Below are positions 47,615-55,656 of a stretch of DNA of 64,000 nt, piece by piece. Each line of letters starts with the position of its first letter. The stretch's first letter is position 1. Under the pieces are notes generated by a model. That model was not told the DNA's origin, searched no databases, and saw nothing but the letters and a program-made list of their open reading frames with translations. The DNA is taken from assembly GCF_001718315.1 (NCBI RefSeq), contig NZ_CP013363.1, forward strand, positions 434,001-498,000, in the 5' to 3' direction. A program made the translations under genes and the position numbers. This DNA comes from Burkholderia diffusa (GTDB lineage Bacteria > Pseudomonadota > Gammaproteobacteria > Burkholderiales > Burkholderiaceae).

Positions 47615-47648
47615 CTGTAAATATATACAGTGTTCGAGGCGGTTTCAA
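47615..47648 (-). promoter_or_regulatory. Sigma-70 promoter overlapped by a LexA (SOS) box
   Basis: Reading the minus strand, -35 TTGAAA (47643-47648) and -10 TATATT (47620-47625) are separated by 17 bases. The palindrome CTGTAAATATATACAG (47615-47630) fits the LexA consensus CTGT-N8-ACAG exactly, with an AT-only spacer as in E. coli boxes, and covers the -10. It points at the gene starting at 47551. Confidence 0.7.
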
Positions 47649-47737
47649 GTCCTGAATGCATGTGTGCCTGGCGGCACCCGGTCGAGCGTGGCGGCGCCGG
47701 TGGCCGATGCGCGCGTCGCGCGGCATTCGCGAACGGC

Positions 47738-48631
47738 TTACACCGACGCCGCGATCGTTTCCCGCAACCACCGATGCGCCGGATCGCGGTGCACGCGCTC
47801 GTGCCACAGCATCGACATTTCGTAGCCGGGCACGTGGACGGGCGCTTCCACCACGCGCAACGCGGGTGAGTTGCGCACCAGACGCTCGGGCAGCATCGCG
47901 ACGAGATCCGTGCTGGCGACGGCCGACATCACGAACAGGAAATGCGGAACGGACAGCACGACGCGTCGTGCGGCGCCCGCTTTCGCGAGTGCTTCGTCCG
48001 TCACGCCGACGAAGCCGCCGCCGTCGGGCGACACGATCACGTGTTCCAGTGCGCCGAACTGCGCGAGCGTGGGGCGCCGCTTCAGCTTCGGATGACCGGC
48101 GCGGCCGACGAGCACGTAGCGCTCGACGAACAGCGGCAGGCGCCGCATCCCTTCCGGTGAACCTTCCGTCGTGTGGAAGGCCAGGTCGATGCCGTTGCGC
48201 TCCGCATCCTGCTCGATGCGCGGTGGCACGAGCTCGACCACGGCGACGCGCGTTGCCGGGGCGGCCGACCGTAGCGTGTTCAGCGCGGGCAGCACGATCG
48301 TCGATTCGCCATAGTCGGTAGCGGCCACGCGCCAAGTGTTCGTCGCGGTTGCGGGATCGAACGGCGTGGCCGTCAGCACCGCGCGTTCGAGCGCGTCGAG
48401 CGCGTCCCGCAGCGGCTCGCGCAGCGTTTCCGCGCGGGCGGTCGGCCGCATGCCGCGCGGTCCCGGCAGCAGCAGCGGATCACCGAACAGATCGCGCAGT
48501 TTCTGCAACTGCACGCTGACCGACGGCTGCGACATGTTCAGCTTTTCGGCCGCCCGCGTAACGTTGTGCTCGACGAGCAGCACGTCGAGCGTGACCAGCA
48601 GGTTCAGATCCAGTCGTCTGAGATTGTTCAC
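47738..48631 (-). CDS. LysR-type regulator (NahR/NodD-like subgroup)
   Basis: A 297-residue LysR protein. The HTH is MNNLRRLDLNLLVTLDVLLV, then HNVTRAAEKLNMSQPSVSVQ, with FGDPLLLPGPRGMRPTARAE, the pattern of the NahR/SyrM subgroup. The effector domain is complete. It is divergent from a quinone oxidoreductase gene with about 86 bases between the starts and an inverted repeat in the middle, the classical LysR and target layout. Confidence 0.88.
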   Translation of the reverse strand: MNNLRRLDLNLLVTLDVLLVEHNVTRAAEKLNMSQPSVSVQLQKLRDLFGDPLLLPGPRGMRPTARAETLREPLRDALDALERAVLTATPFDPATATNTWRVAATDYGESTIVLPALNTLRSAAPATRVAVVELVPPRIEQDAERNGIDLAFHTTEGSPEGMRRLPLFVERYVLVGRAGHPKLKRRPTLAQFGALEHVIVSPDGGGFVGVTDEALAKAGAARRVVLSVPHFLFVMSAVASTDLVAMLPERLVRNSPALRVVEAPVHVPGYEMSMLWHERVHRDPAHRWLRETIAASV

Positions 48632-48644
48632 GGCTATACCTGAA

Positions 48645-48668
48645 ATATTGGGAATTCATTTCCAATAT
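48645..48668. promoter_or_regulatory. LysR-type inverted repeat between regulator and quinone reductase
   Basis: ATATTGG (48645-48651) and CCAATAT (48662-48668) form perfect seven-base arms with ten bases between, in an AT-rich stretch midway between the divergent start codons. The T-N11-A character expected of LysR operators is met within the arms. Confidence 0.55.
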
Positions 48669-48717
48669 ACCTTTGACGACGGCATCCTGCAGTCATTCAA
48701 TCAACGGAGTGCCGAAC

Positions 48718-49503
48718 ATGAATGTGCTGATCGTTTATGCCCATCCGGAACCGCGTTCGCTGAACGGCGCGCTGCGCGACTTTGCCGTCGAGCATCTCGA
48801 AGCGGCGGGGCACTGCGTGCAGGTGACGGACCTGTATGCGATGAACTGGAAGGCCGCGTTCGATGCGAACGACGTGACCGATCGCACGCCCGACGCGCGT
48901 TTCGATCCGTCGCTCGATTCGAAGCGCGCGTTCGCGACGGGCACGCAAAGCGAAGACATCGCGCGCGAACAGGAGAAACTGAAGTGGGCCGACGCGGTGA
49001 TCCTGCAGTTTCCGCTGTGGTGGTTTTCGATGCCGGCGATCATGAAAGGCTGGGTCGAGCGCGTGTATGCGTATGGGTTTGCATACGGCGTCGGCGAACA
49101 CTCAGACCTGCACTGGGGCGACCGTTACGGCGAAGGTTCGCTGGCGGGCAAGCGCGCGATGATCGTCGTCACGGCGGGCGGCTGGGAGTCGCATTACAGC
49201 GCACGCGGCATCAACGGGCCGATCGACGACGTGCTGTTTCCGATTCAGCACGGGATTCTCTATTACCCGGGGTTTGACGTGCTGCCGCCGTTCGTGATCT
49301 ACCAGACGCACCGGATGGACGACGCGCGCTTCGATGAGACGCGTGCGGCGCTCGGCAAGCGTCTCGACGAACTGTGGACTGCGCAGCCGATTCCGTTCCG
49401 GCGACAGAACGCGGGCGATTACGACATTCCGGCGCTGACGCTGAAGGCGGAGATTGCGCCGGGGAAAGAAGGGTTTGCCGTTCATCTTGCGCACGAGTAT
49501 TGA
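48718..49503 (+). CDS. NAD(P)H:quinone oxidoreductase, flavodoxin-like
   Basis: A 261-residue flavoprotein of the NQO1/MdaB/KefF superfamily. The N-terminal FMN/FAD phosphate site is MNVLIVYAHPEPRSLNGALR, the quinone-site motif is ADAVILQFPLWWFSMPAIMK, then GWVERVYAYGFAYG, and GKRAMIVVTAGGWESHYSAR follows. Members reduce quinones by two electrons, avoiding semiquinone radicals, and can act on other electrophiles. The ATG at 48718 has CGGAGTG upstream. It is divergent from the LysR gene that probably induces it. Confidence 0.86.
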   Translation: MNVLIVYAHPEPRSLNGALRDFAVEHLEAAGHCVQVTDLYAMNWKAAFDANDVTDRTPDARFDPSLDSKRAFATGTQSEDIAREQEKLKWADAVILQFPLWWFSMPAIMKGWVERVYAYGFAYGVGEHSDLHWGDRYGEGSLAGKRAMIVVTAGGWESHYSARGINGPIDDVLFPIQHGILYYPGFDVLPPFVIYQTHRMDDARFDETRAALGKRLDELWTAQPIPFRRQNAGDYDIPALTLKAEIAPGKEGFAVHLAHEY

Positions 49504-49655
49504 TCGCGCGTGAGAGTCCGTCGCGGGAAAGTCCGGTGTGGGCATATCGACACCTGCAGCCAAATCAAGTAGTTTCCGGAGATCGACGCGATTCGTCTGC
49601 ACAATGGGCCCGCACAGCCCGCGCAGCGAATCCGTCTCGACGGAGAACAACAATC

Positions 49656-50843
49656 ATGAATTTCGAACAGACGGGCCGGACGGAACCGACTGAAAACAAC
49701 GCTCCCGCTCGCCTGCTGATGGCACTCGAAGCCGGCGGCTATCTGACGGAGGAACAGGCGGCGCGTGTCGCGCAGCGCTTGAAGGACTCACCGGCCGAGC
49801 TTCCCGATACGAGCTACGCCCGTACGCTGCTCGACTGGTTGATCGCCGAGGGCTACACGACACGGGAAGCCGAGACGAAGGCGACGCAGGAACTGCTGGA
49901 CGGCCACGTCGCCGACATCCGCACGAAACTCGTGCTGATGCAAATGCTGAAGACACTTGATCCGTTGCGGTTCGAACGACGTCTGAGCGAAACGGTCGTA
50001 TCGATCCAGCGCGAACACAAGAAGAAGCAGATGCTTATCGGCTTCGGCGGCTTGGCCGCCGCGCTGGCGGTGGGCACCTACCTGTTGTGGCCCGCGCAGG
50101 CGCCCGCGTGCACCGCGTCAAGCACGATCAAAACACTCAATTTGTTGATGCTCGATGCGCGTATGGACATGATGCGCAAGAATCCGATGCAGATGCTTGA
50201 ACAGGGCAACACGTCCGTTCCGACTGTCAGCAACCATCGCGAAGTTGGTTACGACGCCGCTGCTGGCGCGCGTGGCTGCCTGGCGGACGTGAGTGCTGCC
50301 GACGAGCACACGACGCTCGGCTATGTGATCCGTCGCGACAACAAGGACAAGAGCAATTTCGTCGTGCAGACGCTACCCTCCGAATACGTGGCGGCCCGCT
50401 ATAGCGTACGGGGGCTGGATCCGAAGCTCGGCGCGCCGCTTGGGCGGGACGTCATCGGCACGACATTCATGGCGGGTGTCGCGCAGCTCGACGAGAACGT
50501 GTCGGCGCGCGCTCCCAGTCGGGGCTGGGCGCCTCCCGGCGACGACGACCTGACAACGCTGACGAACGGCGTGTTGGGCGTCATGCCGGCCGCCGACTGC
50601 AAGCAGCTGGGCGGCGATCGTGTGTCGTGCCCGTTGCTGATCGACTATCGCGATCCGTTGCTCGGCGCGATCGGCGCACCGTCGATGCTGCAGTTGAAGG
50701 GTGACTTCACGTTCGCCAAGGACGGCAGCGGTTGGAAAACCACCGACGATTTCACTGAGACGCTGCTGCAGGCGATCGTCGCGCGACGCATCGCGAAGGT
50801 GTATGGCGACAAAGTCGCCGACAAGGTTGGGGTGCAGAAGTAG
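49656..50843 (+). CDS. Single-span membrane protein of unknown function
   Basis: A 395-residue protein. The N-terminal 125 residues are cytoplasmic and helical, built as two turns of a similar kind (LEAGGYLTEEQAARVAQRLK; LIAEGYTTREAETKATQELL). One membrane segment follows (LIGFGGLAAALAVGTYLLW) at about residues 128-146, and the last 245 residues should lie in the periplasm, with Cys at positions spaced as for disulfides. The family is unknown to me. CGGAGAAC precedes the ATG. No partner genes; it is convergent with catC. Confidence 0.6.
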   Translation: MNFEQTGRTEPTENNAPARLLMALEAGGYLTEEQAARVAQRLKDSPAELPDTSYARTLLDWLIAEGYTTREAETKATQELLDGHVADIRTKLVLMQMLKTLDPLRFERRLSETVVSIQREHKKKQMLIGFGGLAAALAVGTYLLWPAQAPACTASSTIKTLNLLMLDARMDMMRKNPMQMLEQGNTSVPTVSNHREVGYDAAAGARGCLADVSAADEHTTLGYVIRRDNKDKSNFVVQTLPSEYVAARYSVRGLDPKLGAPLGRDVIGTTFMAGVAQLDENVSARAPSRGWAPPGDDDLTTLTNGVLGVMPAADCKQLGGDRVSCPLLIDYRDPLLGAIGAPSMLQLKGDFTFAKDGSGWKTTDDFTETLLQAIVARRIAKVYGDKVADKVGVQK

Positions 50844-50885
50844 CCGTGCGGCAACCTCATCTGCGGATGCGGATGTCGAAATGAA

Positions 50886-50920
50886 ACGGGCAGCCCGCAA
50901 TGCGATCGCCGGCCGCCCGT
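50886..50920. terminator. Possible bidirectional hairpin before catC end
   Basis: ACGGGC (50886-50891) pairs with GCCCGT (50915-50920) around a GC-rich interior that can pair further, between two convergent genes. No T-run, so weakly supported. Confidence 0.3.
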
Positions 50921-50944
50921 ATTGTCAGTGCTCGGCCGCCTTGC

Positions 50945-51235
50945 TTACCGATCATCCTCCCGCACCGAAGACGGATGCCGGCACAGCGCCCGCACCTCCA
51001 TCTCCATATACGGAAACAGCGGCAGCTGACTCAACACATCATGCAGTTGCTGCACGCTTTCCACGTCGAAAATACTGACGTTCGCGTATTGCCCCGCGAT
51101 CCGCCACAGATGCCGCCAGACTCCATCATTCATCAGCCGCTGGCACATCGCCTTCTCTTCGGCCTTCAGCGTGGCCGCCTTGACCGGATCCATGTCCGCC
51201 GGCAGGCGGACGGTCATTTCCACATGAAACAGCAT
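50945..51235 (-). CDS. catC: Muconolactone delta-isomerase
   Basis: Isomerises muconolactone to 3-oxoadipate enol-lactone in the catechol ortho-cleavage pathway. The 96-residue protein begins MLFHVEMTVRLPADMDPVKA, and has EEKAMCQRLMNDGVWRHLWRI, cut at the last residue, and LSQLPLFPYMEMEVRAL, all typical of CatC, and has the usual length. The start has AAGGAG upstream. Third in the order catB-catA-catC, 43 bases after catA. Confidence 0.92.
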   Translation of the reverse strand: MLFHVEMTVRLPADMDPVKAATLKAEEKAMCQRLMNDGVWRHLWRIAGQYANVSIFDVESVQQLHDVLSQLPLFPYMEMEVRALCRHPSSVREDDR

Positions 51236-51278
51236 CCTGCACTCCTTGCGTTGTCGATTCGTCGAACGGGAGGGCCGC

Positions 51279-52181
51279 TCAGGCCTGTGCACGCGCCCGC
51301 TGGACTTCGCTCGCCGGCACGTCCTGCTTGTCCCTGAGCAGCGAGAAATCGAAGTCGATCAGCGCGAACTGCCCGTCGACGCCATACGGCTTGCCTTCCG
51401 CTCCCTCGGCCTGCTTGATCTTCGGGATCAGCCCTTCGCGGGTCGCGAATGCGAAGTCGTCCCAGATGTGCGGATCGCCTTCGATGTTGATCTGCGTCGT
51501 CAGCTTACGATATCCGTCCGCCGAAACGAAGAAGTGGATGTGCGCCGGGCGATGGCCGTGGCGGCCGAGCTGGTCGAGCAGTTGCTCGGTCTTGCTGCCC
51601 GGCGGCACGCTGTAGCCGACCGGCAGCACGCTGCGGAAGCTGTAGCGGCCCTCGGCATCGGTGCGGATCGAGCGGCGCAGGTTGAACGCCGGCTGAGATT
51701 GATCGAAGTACGAATAATTGCCCAGATGGTTCGCGTGCCATACCTCGACGAGCGCATTCGCGATCGGCGTGCCGTCCTCACCGAGCACCCGGCCGCGCAT
51801 GATCAGCGTCTGGCCCGGATCGGTGCCGTCGTCGAGACGCGCGTGGCCGACCGATTCCGGCGCGCCCGCGACATACAGCGGCCCCTCGATCGTGCGCGGC
51901 GTGCCGCCGTGGAAGCCGGCCTTTTCCTCCGCTTCGTCCATCCGCACGTCGAGGAAGCGCTCGAGGCCGAGGCCCGCGGCGATCAGCCCGAATTCACGGC
52001 CGGCTTCGTTCAGGTAGTTGAGTGCGGTCCAGAACTCGCTCGGCTGCACGTCGAAATCCTCGATCGTGTAGCAGATGTCCTTCACGATTCGGTTGACGAT
52101 CGCGCGCACGCGCGGGTTGCCGGGCTTTTCCGCGGCGTCGTCGAAGGTTTTGAGCAGGGCGTCGATGGCTTGCTTGTTCAT
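51279..52181 (-). CDS. catA: Catechol 1,2-dioxygenase
   Basis: Intradiol cleavage of catechol to cis,cis-muconate with non-haem Fe(III). The 300-residue protein has the N-terminal helical dimer domain (to about residue 100) and the beta-sandwich with the expected iron ligands: Tyr in HLGNYSYFD, Tyr in PVGYSVPPGS, and two His in GHRPAHIHFFVSADGYRKLT. EVWHANHLGNY and LRRSIRTDAEGRYSFRSVLP are also typical. CGGAGACACAG lies upstream of the ATG. It follows catB by 36 bases. Confidence 0.94.
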   Translation of the reverse strand: MNKQAIDALLKTFDDAAEKPGNPRVRAIVNRIVKDICYTIEDFDVQPSEFWTALNYLNEAGREFGLIAAGLGLERFLDVRMDEAEEKAGFHGGTPRTIEGPLYVAGAPESVGHARLDDGTDPGQTLIMRGRVLGEDGTPIANALVEVWHANHLGNYSYFDQSQPAFNLRRSIRTDAEGRYSFRSVLPVGYSVPPGSKTEQLLDQLGRHGHRPAHIHFFVSADGYRKLTTQINIEGDPHIWDDFAFATREGLIPKIKQAEGAEGKPYGVDGQFALIDFDFSLLRDKQDVPASEVQRARAQA

Positions 52182-52217
52182 CTGTGTCTCCGGTTTCGGT
52201 TGTCGTGTCATGCGGGA

Positions 52218-53351
52218 TCAGCGGGCGTTGCGTCGCATCCGTTCGATGCGCGCCCAGTCGAAGGTGATGCCGAGGCCGGGCGTCGCCGGCAGGTGCAGCT
52301 TGAAATCCTGGTAACGCAGCGGCTCGATGAGGATTTCCTCGGTGAGCAGCAGCGGGCCGAACAGCTCGGTGCCCCATTTCAGCGAACCGAACGTGCTGAA
52401 CAGTTGCGCGGACGCCATCGTGCCGGCCGCGCCTTCGAGCATCGTGCCGCCGTACAGGTCGATGCCGGCGGCCGACGCGATCGATGCGACGCTCGCCGCA
52501 CCGAGCAGGCCGCCCGATTGCGCGATCTTCACCGCGAACACGTCGGCCGCGCGGTCCTGCGCGAGCGCGAAGGCATCGACGGGGCCGTGCAGCGCTTCGT
52601 CGGCCATGATCGGAATGTGCGCGAGTTGCGTGAGGCGCTTCAAGCCCGCACGGTTGGTCGCGGCGATTGGTTGTTCGACGAGGCTGACGCCGGCTTCCGC
52701 GAGCCGTGCGCCGGCGCGGATCGCGTCGGTTTCGGTCCATGCCTGGTTCACGTCGACGCGCACGTCGCCGCGCTCGCCGAGCGCGCGCTTGATCGCGATG
52801 ACATGCGCGACGTCGTCATCGACCGCGTTCGAACCGATCTTCAGCTTGAATGCGCGATGGCGGCGCGCATCGAGCATCGCCTCGGCTTCCGCGATGTCGC
52901 GCTGCGTGTCGCCGCTCGCGAGCGTCCATGCGACGTCGACCGCATCGACGGTGCGGCCGCCGAACAGCTCGGACAGCGGCACGCCGAGGCGGCGCGCCTG
53001 CGCGTCGAACAACGCGGTCTCGATCGCGCACTTCGCGAACCGGTTGCCCTGGAACAGCTTGCGCGCACGCGCCATTGCGGCGCCCGGGCGTGTCGCGTCC
53101 ATGCCCTGCAGGAGCGGTGCGAAGTAGGTGTCGATGTTGACCTTGATGCTCTCGGGGCTTTCCTCGCCATACGCGAGGCCGCCGATCGTTGTCGCCTCGC
53201 CGACGCCTTCGATACCGTCCGTGCATCGAACGCGGACCAGCACGAGGGTCTGGCAATTCATCGTGGCGACCGACAGTTTGTGGGGCCTGATCGTCGGCAC
53301 GTCGACGAGCAGCGTCTCGATGCGTTCGATGGTGGCGGCAGTTGCTATCAT
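52218..53351 (-). CDS. catB: Muconate cycloisomerase
   Basis: Cycloisomerises cis,cis-muconate to muconolactone; enolase superfamily with Mn. The 377-residue protein has the Lys pair in FKLKIGSNAVDDD (KxK), the metal-ligand acids in VRVDVNQAWTETDAIRAGAR, LVEQPIAATN and IMADEALHGP, and the C-terminal Lys in FAVKIAQSGGLLGA. The start has AGGAGGAATCGC upstream. It is the first gene of catBAC and divergent from catR with 91 bases between. The next pathway genes (catD or pcaD) are not in the window. Confidence 0.93.
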   Translation of the reverse strand: MIATAATIERIETLLVDVPTIRPHKLSVATMNCQTLVLVRVRCTDGIEGVGEATTIGGLAYGEESPESIKVNIDTYFAPLLQGMDATRPGAAMARARKLFQGNRFAKCAIETALFDAQARRLGVPLSELFGGRTVDAVDVAWTLASGDTQRDIAEAEAMLDARRHRAFKLKIGSNAVDDDVAHVIAIKRALGERGDVRVDVNQAWTETDAIRAGARLAEAGVSLVEQPIAATNRAGLKRLTQLAHIPIMADEALHGPVDAFALAQDRAADVFAVKIAQSGGLLGAASVASIASAAGIDLYGGTMLEGAAGTMASAQLFSTFGSLKWGTELFGPLLLTEEILIEPLRYQDFKLHLPATPGLGITFDWARIERMRRNAR

Positions 53352-53442
53352 GCGATTCCTCCTGTTGGTGCACATGGTAGGAATTCCCGCCCAGCGTCGT
53401 CCAACACTCTTTCCGACTACTTCCATACCTTCGAGGCATGAA

Positions 53443-54339
53443 ATGGAATTGCGCCAGCTTCGGTACTTCATCGCCGTCGCGGAGGAAATGAACATCACGC
53501 GGGCGGCGGAGCGGCTGCACATGACGCAGCCGCCGCTGAGCCGCCAGCTCCAGGCGATCGAGGACGAGGTCGGGCTGCCGTTGTTCGAGCGCGGCGCGCG
53601 ACCGCTGAAACTGACCGACGCGGGTCGCGTGTTCTACGCGCAAGCGAAGCGCGTCGTCGAGCAGGCCGACGAACTCGGCCCGCTGACGCGCCGGCTCGCG
53701 CAGTTGTCGGAGCGGATCGTGATCGGCTTCGTGCCATCGACGCTCTATGGCGCGCTGCCGGACGTGATTCGCGCGTTTCGCGACGCGCATCCGGGCGTCG
53801 AGCTGTCGCTGATCGAAATGTTTACGCTCGAGCAGCTCGGCGCGCTGAAGGGCGGGCGGATCGACGTCGGCTTCGGCCGCCTGCGGTTCGACGACGACCA
53901 GCTCGTACGCGAGGCGCTGATCGAGGAAAAGCTGATCGCGGCGCTGCCGGTCCGGCATCCGCTCTCCGATCCGGACCGGCCGCTGACGCTCGCGGACATC
54001 GCCAACGAGACGCTGATCGTCTATCCGAGCACGCCGCGGCCGAGCTTCGCGGACCAGCAGCTGTCCGCGTTGCGCGACGGCGCGCTCGTGCCGGCTGCCG
54101 TGCACGAGGTGCGCGAACTGCAGACGGCGCTCGGGCTCGTCGCCGCGCAGGTGGGCGTGTCGCTGGTGCCGGAAAGCGTGGAAGGCGTGCGCGTGAAGGG
54201 CGTCGTCTATCGGCGGCTGCCGGAACCCACGGCGACGTCACCGATCATCATGAGCCGCCGGCTGCACGGCGAAAGCGCCGCGACGACTGCGTTTTGCGCG
54301 ATCGCGCGCGAGATGATCGGGCCGGCAGCCCAGGGATGA
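53443..54339 (+). CDS. catR: CatR/CatM-type LysR activator of catechol genes
   Basis: LysR activator that responds to cis,cis-muconate in studied bacteria. The 298-residue protein starts MELRQLRYFIAVAEEMNITR with LHMTQPPLSRQLQAIEDEVG, then LFERGARPLKLTDAGRVFY. The effector domain ends with GVSLVPESVEGVRVKGVVYR. Identity of the divergent target (catBAC) supports CatR. The start has GAGG upstream; I found no clean ATAC-N7-GTAT operator in the 91-base gap. Confidence 0.9.
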   Translation: MELRQLRYFIAVAEEMNITRAAERLHMTQPPLSRQLQAIEDEVGLPLFERGARPLKLTDAGRVFYAQAKRVVEQADELGPLTRRLAQLSERIVIGFVPSTLYGALPDVIRAFRDAHPGVELSLIEMFTLEQLGALKGGRIDVGFGRLRFDDDQLVREALIEEKLIAALPVRHPLSDPDRPLTLADIANETLIVYPSTPRPSFADQQLSALRDGALVPAAVHEVRELQTALGLVAAQVGVSLVPESVEGVRVKGVVYRRLPEPTATSPIIMSRRLHGESAATTAFCAIAREMIGPAAQG

Positions 54340-54487
54340 TCGTTTCCGTATCGATTGCAACTAACGGTCGGTTTTGGCATGCCTGGCCGAATTGGGGGAA
54401 CGGGTGGCGCTGATGCGTGCTCGAGCGGGCAGGAAAGCCGAACCGGCCGGTAATCCGCAACGCGGCGAGCCAGCACCGGCGTACCGC

Positions 54488-55450
54488 CTACCGCTTCCCG
54501 TCGAGCGTCTCCGATGGCGATTCGCCGAACTTCTCCCGATACGCGATCGCGAATCGCCCGAGGTGCGTGAATCCGCAATCGAGCGCGATATCGGCGATCC
54601 GTCGTTCGGACACCGACCCGCGCAGCAACTCCCGCGCATGCTCGAGCCGCGTCGCGCGCAGGTATTGCATCGGGCTCATCCCGCGGAACTGCAGGAAGGC
54701 GTCGCGCAGCGTCCGCTCCGGCACGTTGGCGGCCTGGACGATATCGGCGAGCTGCAGCGGTTGCGCGTAGTGCGCGTTCACGAACTCCTGCGCACGCCGC
54801 ACGAAGCCCGGCGCGGGATCTTGCCGCGCGCTCGGTACCGATGGCGGGTGGCCTTCGATCAGCAAATCGATCAGCAGGTGCTCGAGCTGTGACGCAACGC
54901 GCGGGTTCGCGTTCGCCCTTTCGAGCAGCTCGGGCGAACGGGCGACGAGCATCAGCTGCTGGCGCCACGCGGTGAGCGCGGCATCGCTGATGTGCAGCAC
55001 GGGGTCGAGCATCGCGCGCGGGTCGCCGGTCAGCGAACCGACGGTCGCGGCATCGATGCGCAGCACGAACTGCTCGCAATCGGCGGACAGCACCGCGTCG
55101 AAGCGCTCGCCGGGCGCGCACAGCACGCCGGTCTGCCCGTCGACGCCGAGCCGGCGCCCCATCGCGTGGACTTCCGCCTGCCCCGACAGGCAGAACATCA
55201 GCAGGTAATAACCGTCGACGGCGTCGACCTGCACGCGCATCGCGTCGCCGAACGCGATGGTGCCGATGCCGAGCCCGCCGAGCCGCACGAAATCCATATG
55301 CGATGCACCCTGCACGCGGCCGCTCGGCAGCAGCGCGTGCGGCTGCATCACGCGCGAGATCCGCTCGCGCGTCTCGTCGAGATCGCGGGATTCGAACAGC
55401 CTGTGCGCACGCAGCGCAAGCGGCTCGAACGACGTTGGGGACATGGGCAT
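54488..55450 (-). CDS. andR: AraC/XylS-type regulator of anthranilate dioxygenase
   Basis: A 320-residue activator. The N-terminal half resembles the AraC_binding_2 region ([20 protein letters not shown]), and the C-terminal AraC HTH pair is [20 protein letters not shown], then [20 protein letters not shown] and [20 protein letters not shown], with the C-terminal [10 protein letters not shown]. AndR of B. cepacia is an AraC/XylS regulator placed upstream of andAcAdAbAa in the same way. ATG at 55448-55450 with AAGG upstream; a second in-frame ATG lies at 55444. It is divergent from andAc with about 206 bases between. Confidence 0.82.
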   Translation of the reverse strand: MPMSPTSFEPLALRAHRLFESRDLDETRERISRVMQPHALLPSGRVQGASHMDFVRLGGLGIGTIAFGDAMRVQVDAVDGYYLLMFCLSGQAEVHAMGRRLGVDGQTGVLCAPGERFDAVLSADCEQFVLRIDAATVGSLTGDPRAMLDPVLHISDAALTAWRQQLMLVARSPELLERANANPRVASQLEHLLIDLLIEGHPPSVPSARQDPAPGFVRRAQEFVNAHYAQPLQLADIVQAANVPERTLRDAFLQFRGMSPMQYLRATRLEHARELLRGSVSERRIADIALDCGFTHLGRFAIAYREKFGESPSETLDGKR

Positions 55451-55541
55451 CGGCCTTGGTATGAACAACGCGCGCTTCGATCCGACGAATGGGTCGCGAT
55501 CGTGCGCGGGTCGCGTGTGTCGCCATGCTAGCGCAGAAATC

Positions 55542-55586
55542 CGCCGAAAGTGGATATTGCACCGCCGCAATCGCACTTTCCGGATA
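55542..55586 (+). promoter_or_regulatory. Repeats resembling XylS-type half-sites before andAc
   Basis: CGCC-N6-GGATA (55542-55556) and CGCA-N6-GGATA (55572-55586) lie 30 bases apart in direct order; the XylS consensus is TGCA-N6-GGNTA. The second would overlap the -35 of a promoter with AATATT (55594-55599) as -10. The same stretch also has inverted arms GAAAGTG/CACTTTC (55546-55552, 55574-55580). Binding by AndR is inference. Confidence 0.4.
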
Positions 55587-55656
55587 GACGCCGAATATTA
55601 GCTTTTCAAAAATCGGCTCCATGCAATCAACGAAACGGAACCAGAAGGAGTCCGAC

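Noticed and set aside
53352..53442. CatM/BenM-type ATAC-N7-GTAT operator between catB and catR
   Set aside because: Only ATAC-like half pieces are seen; no full site with correct spacing.
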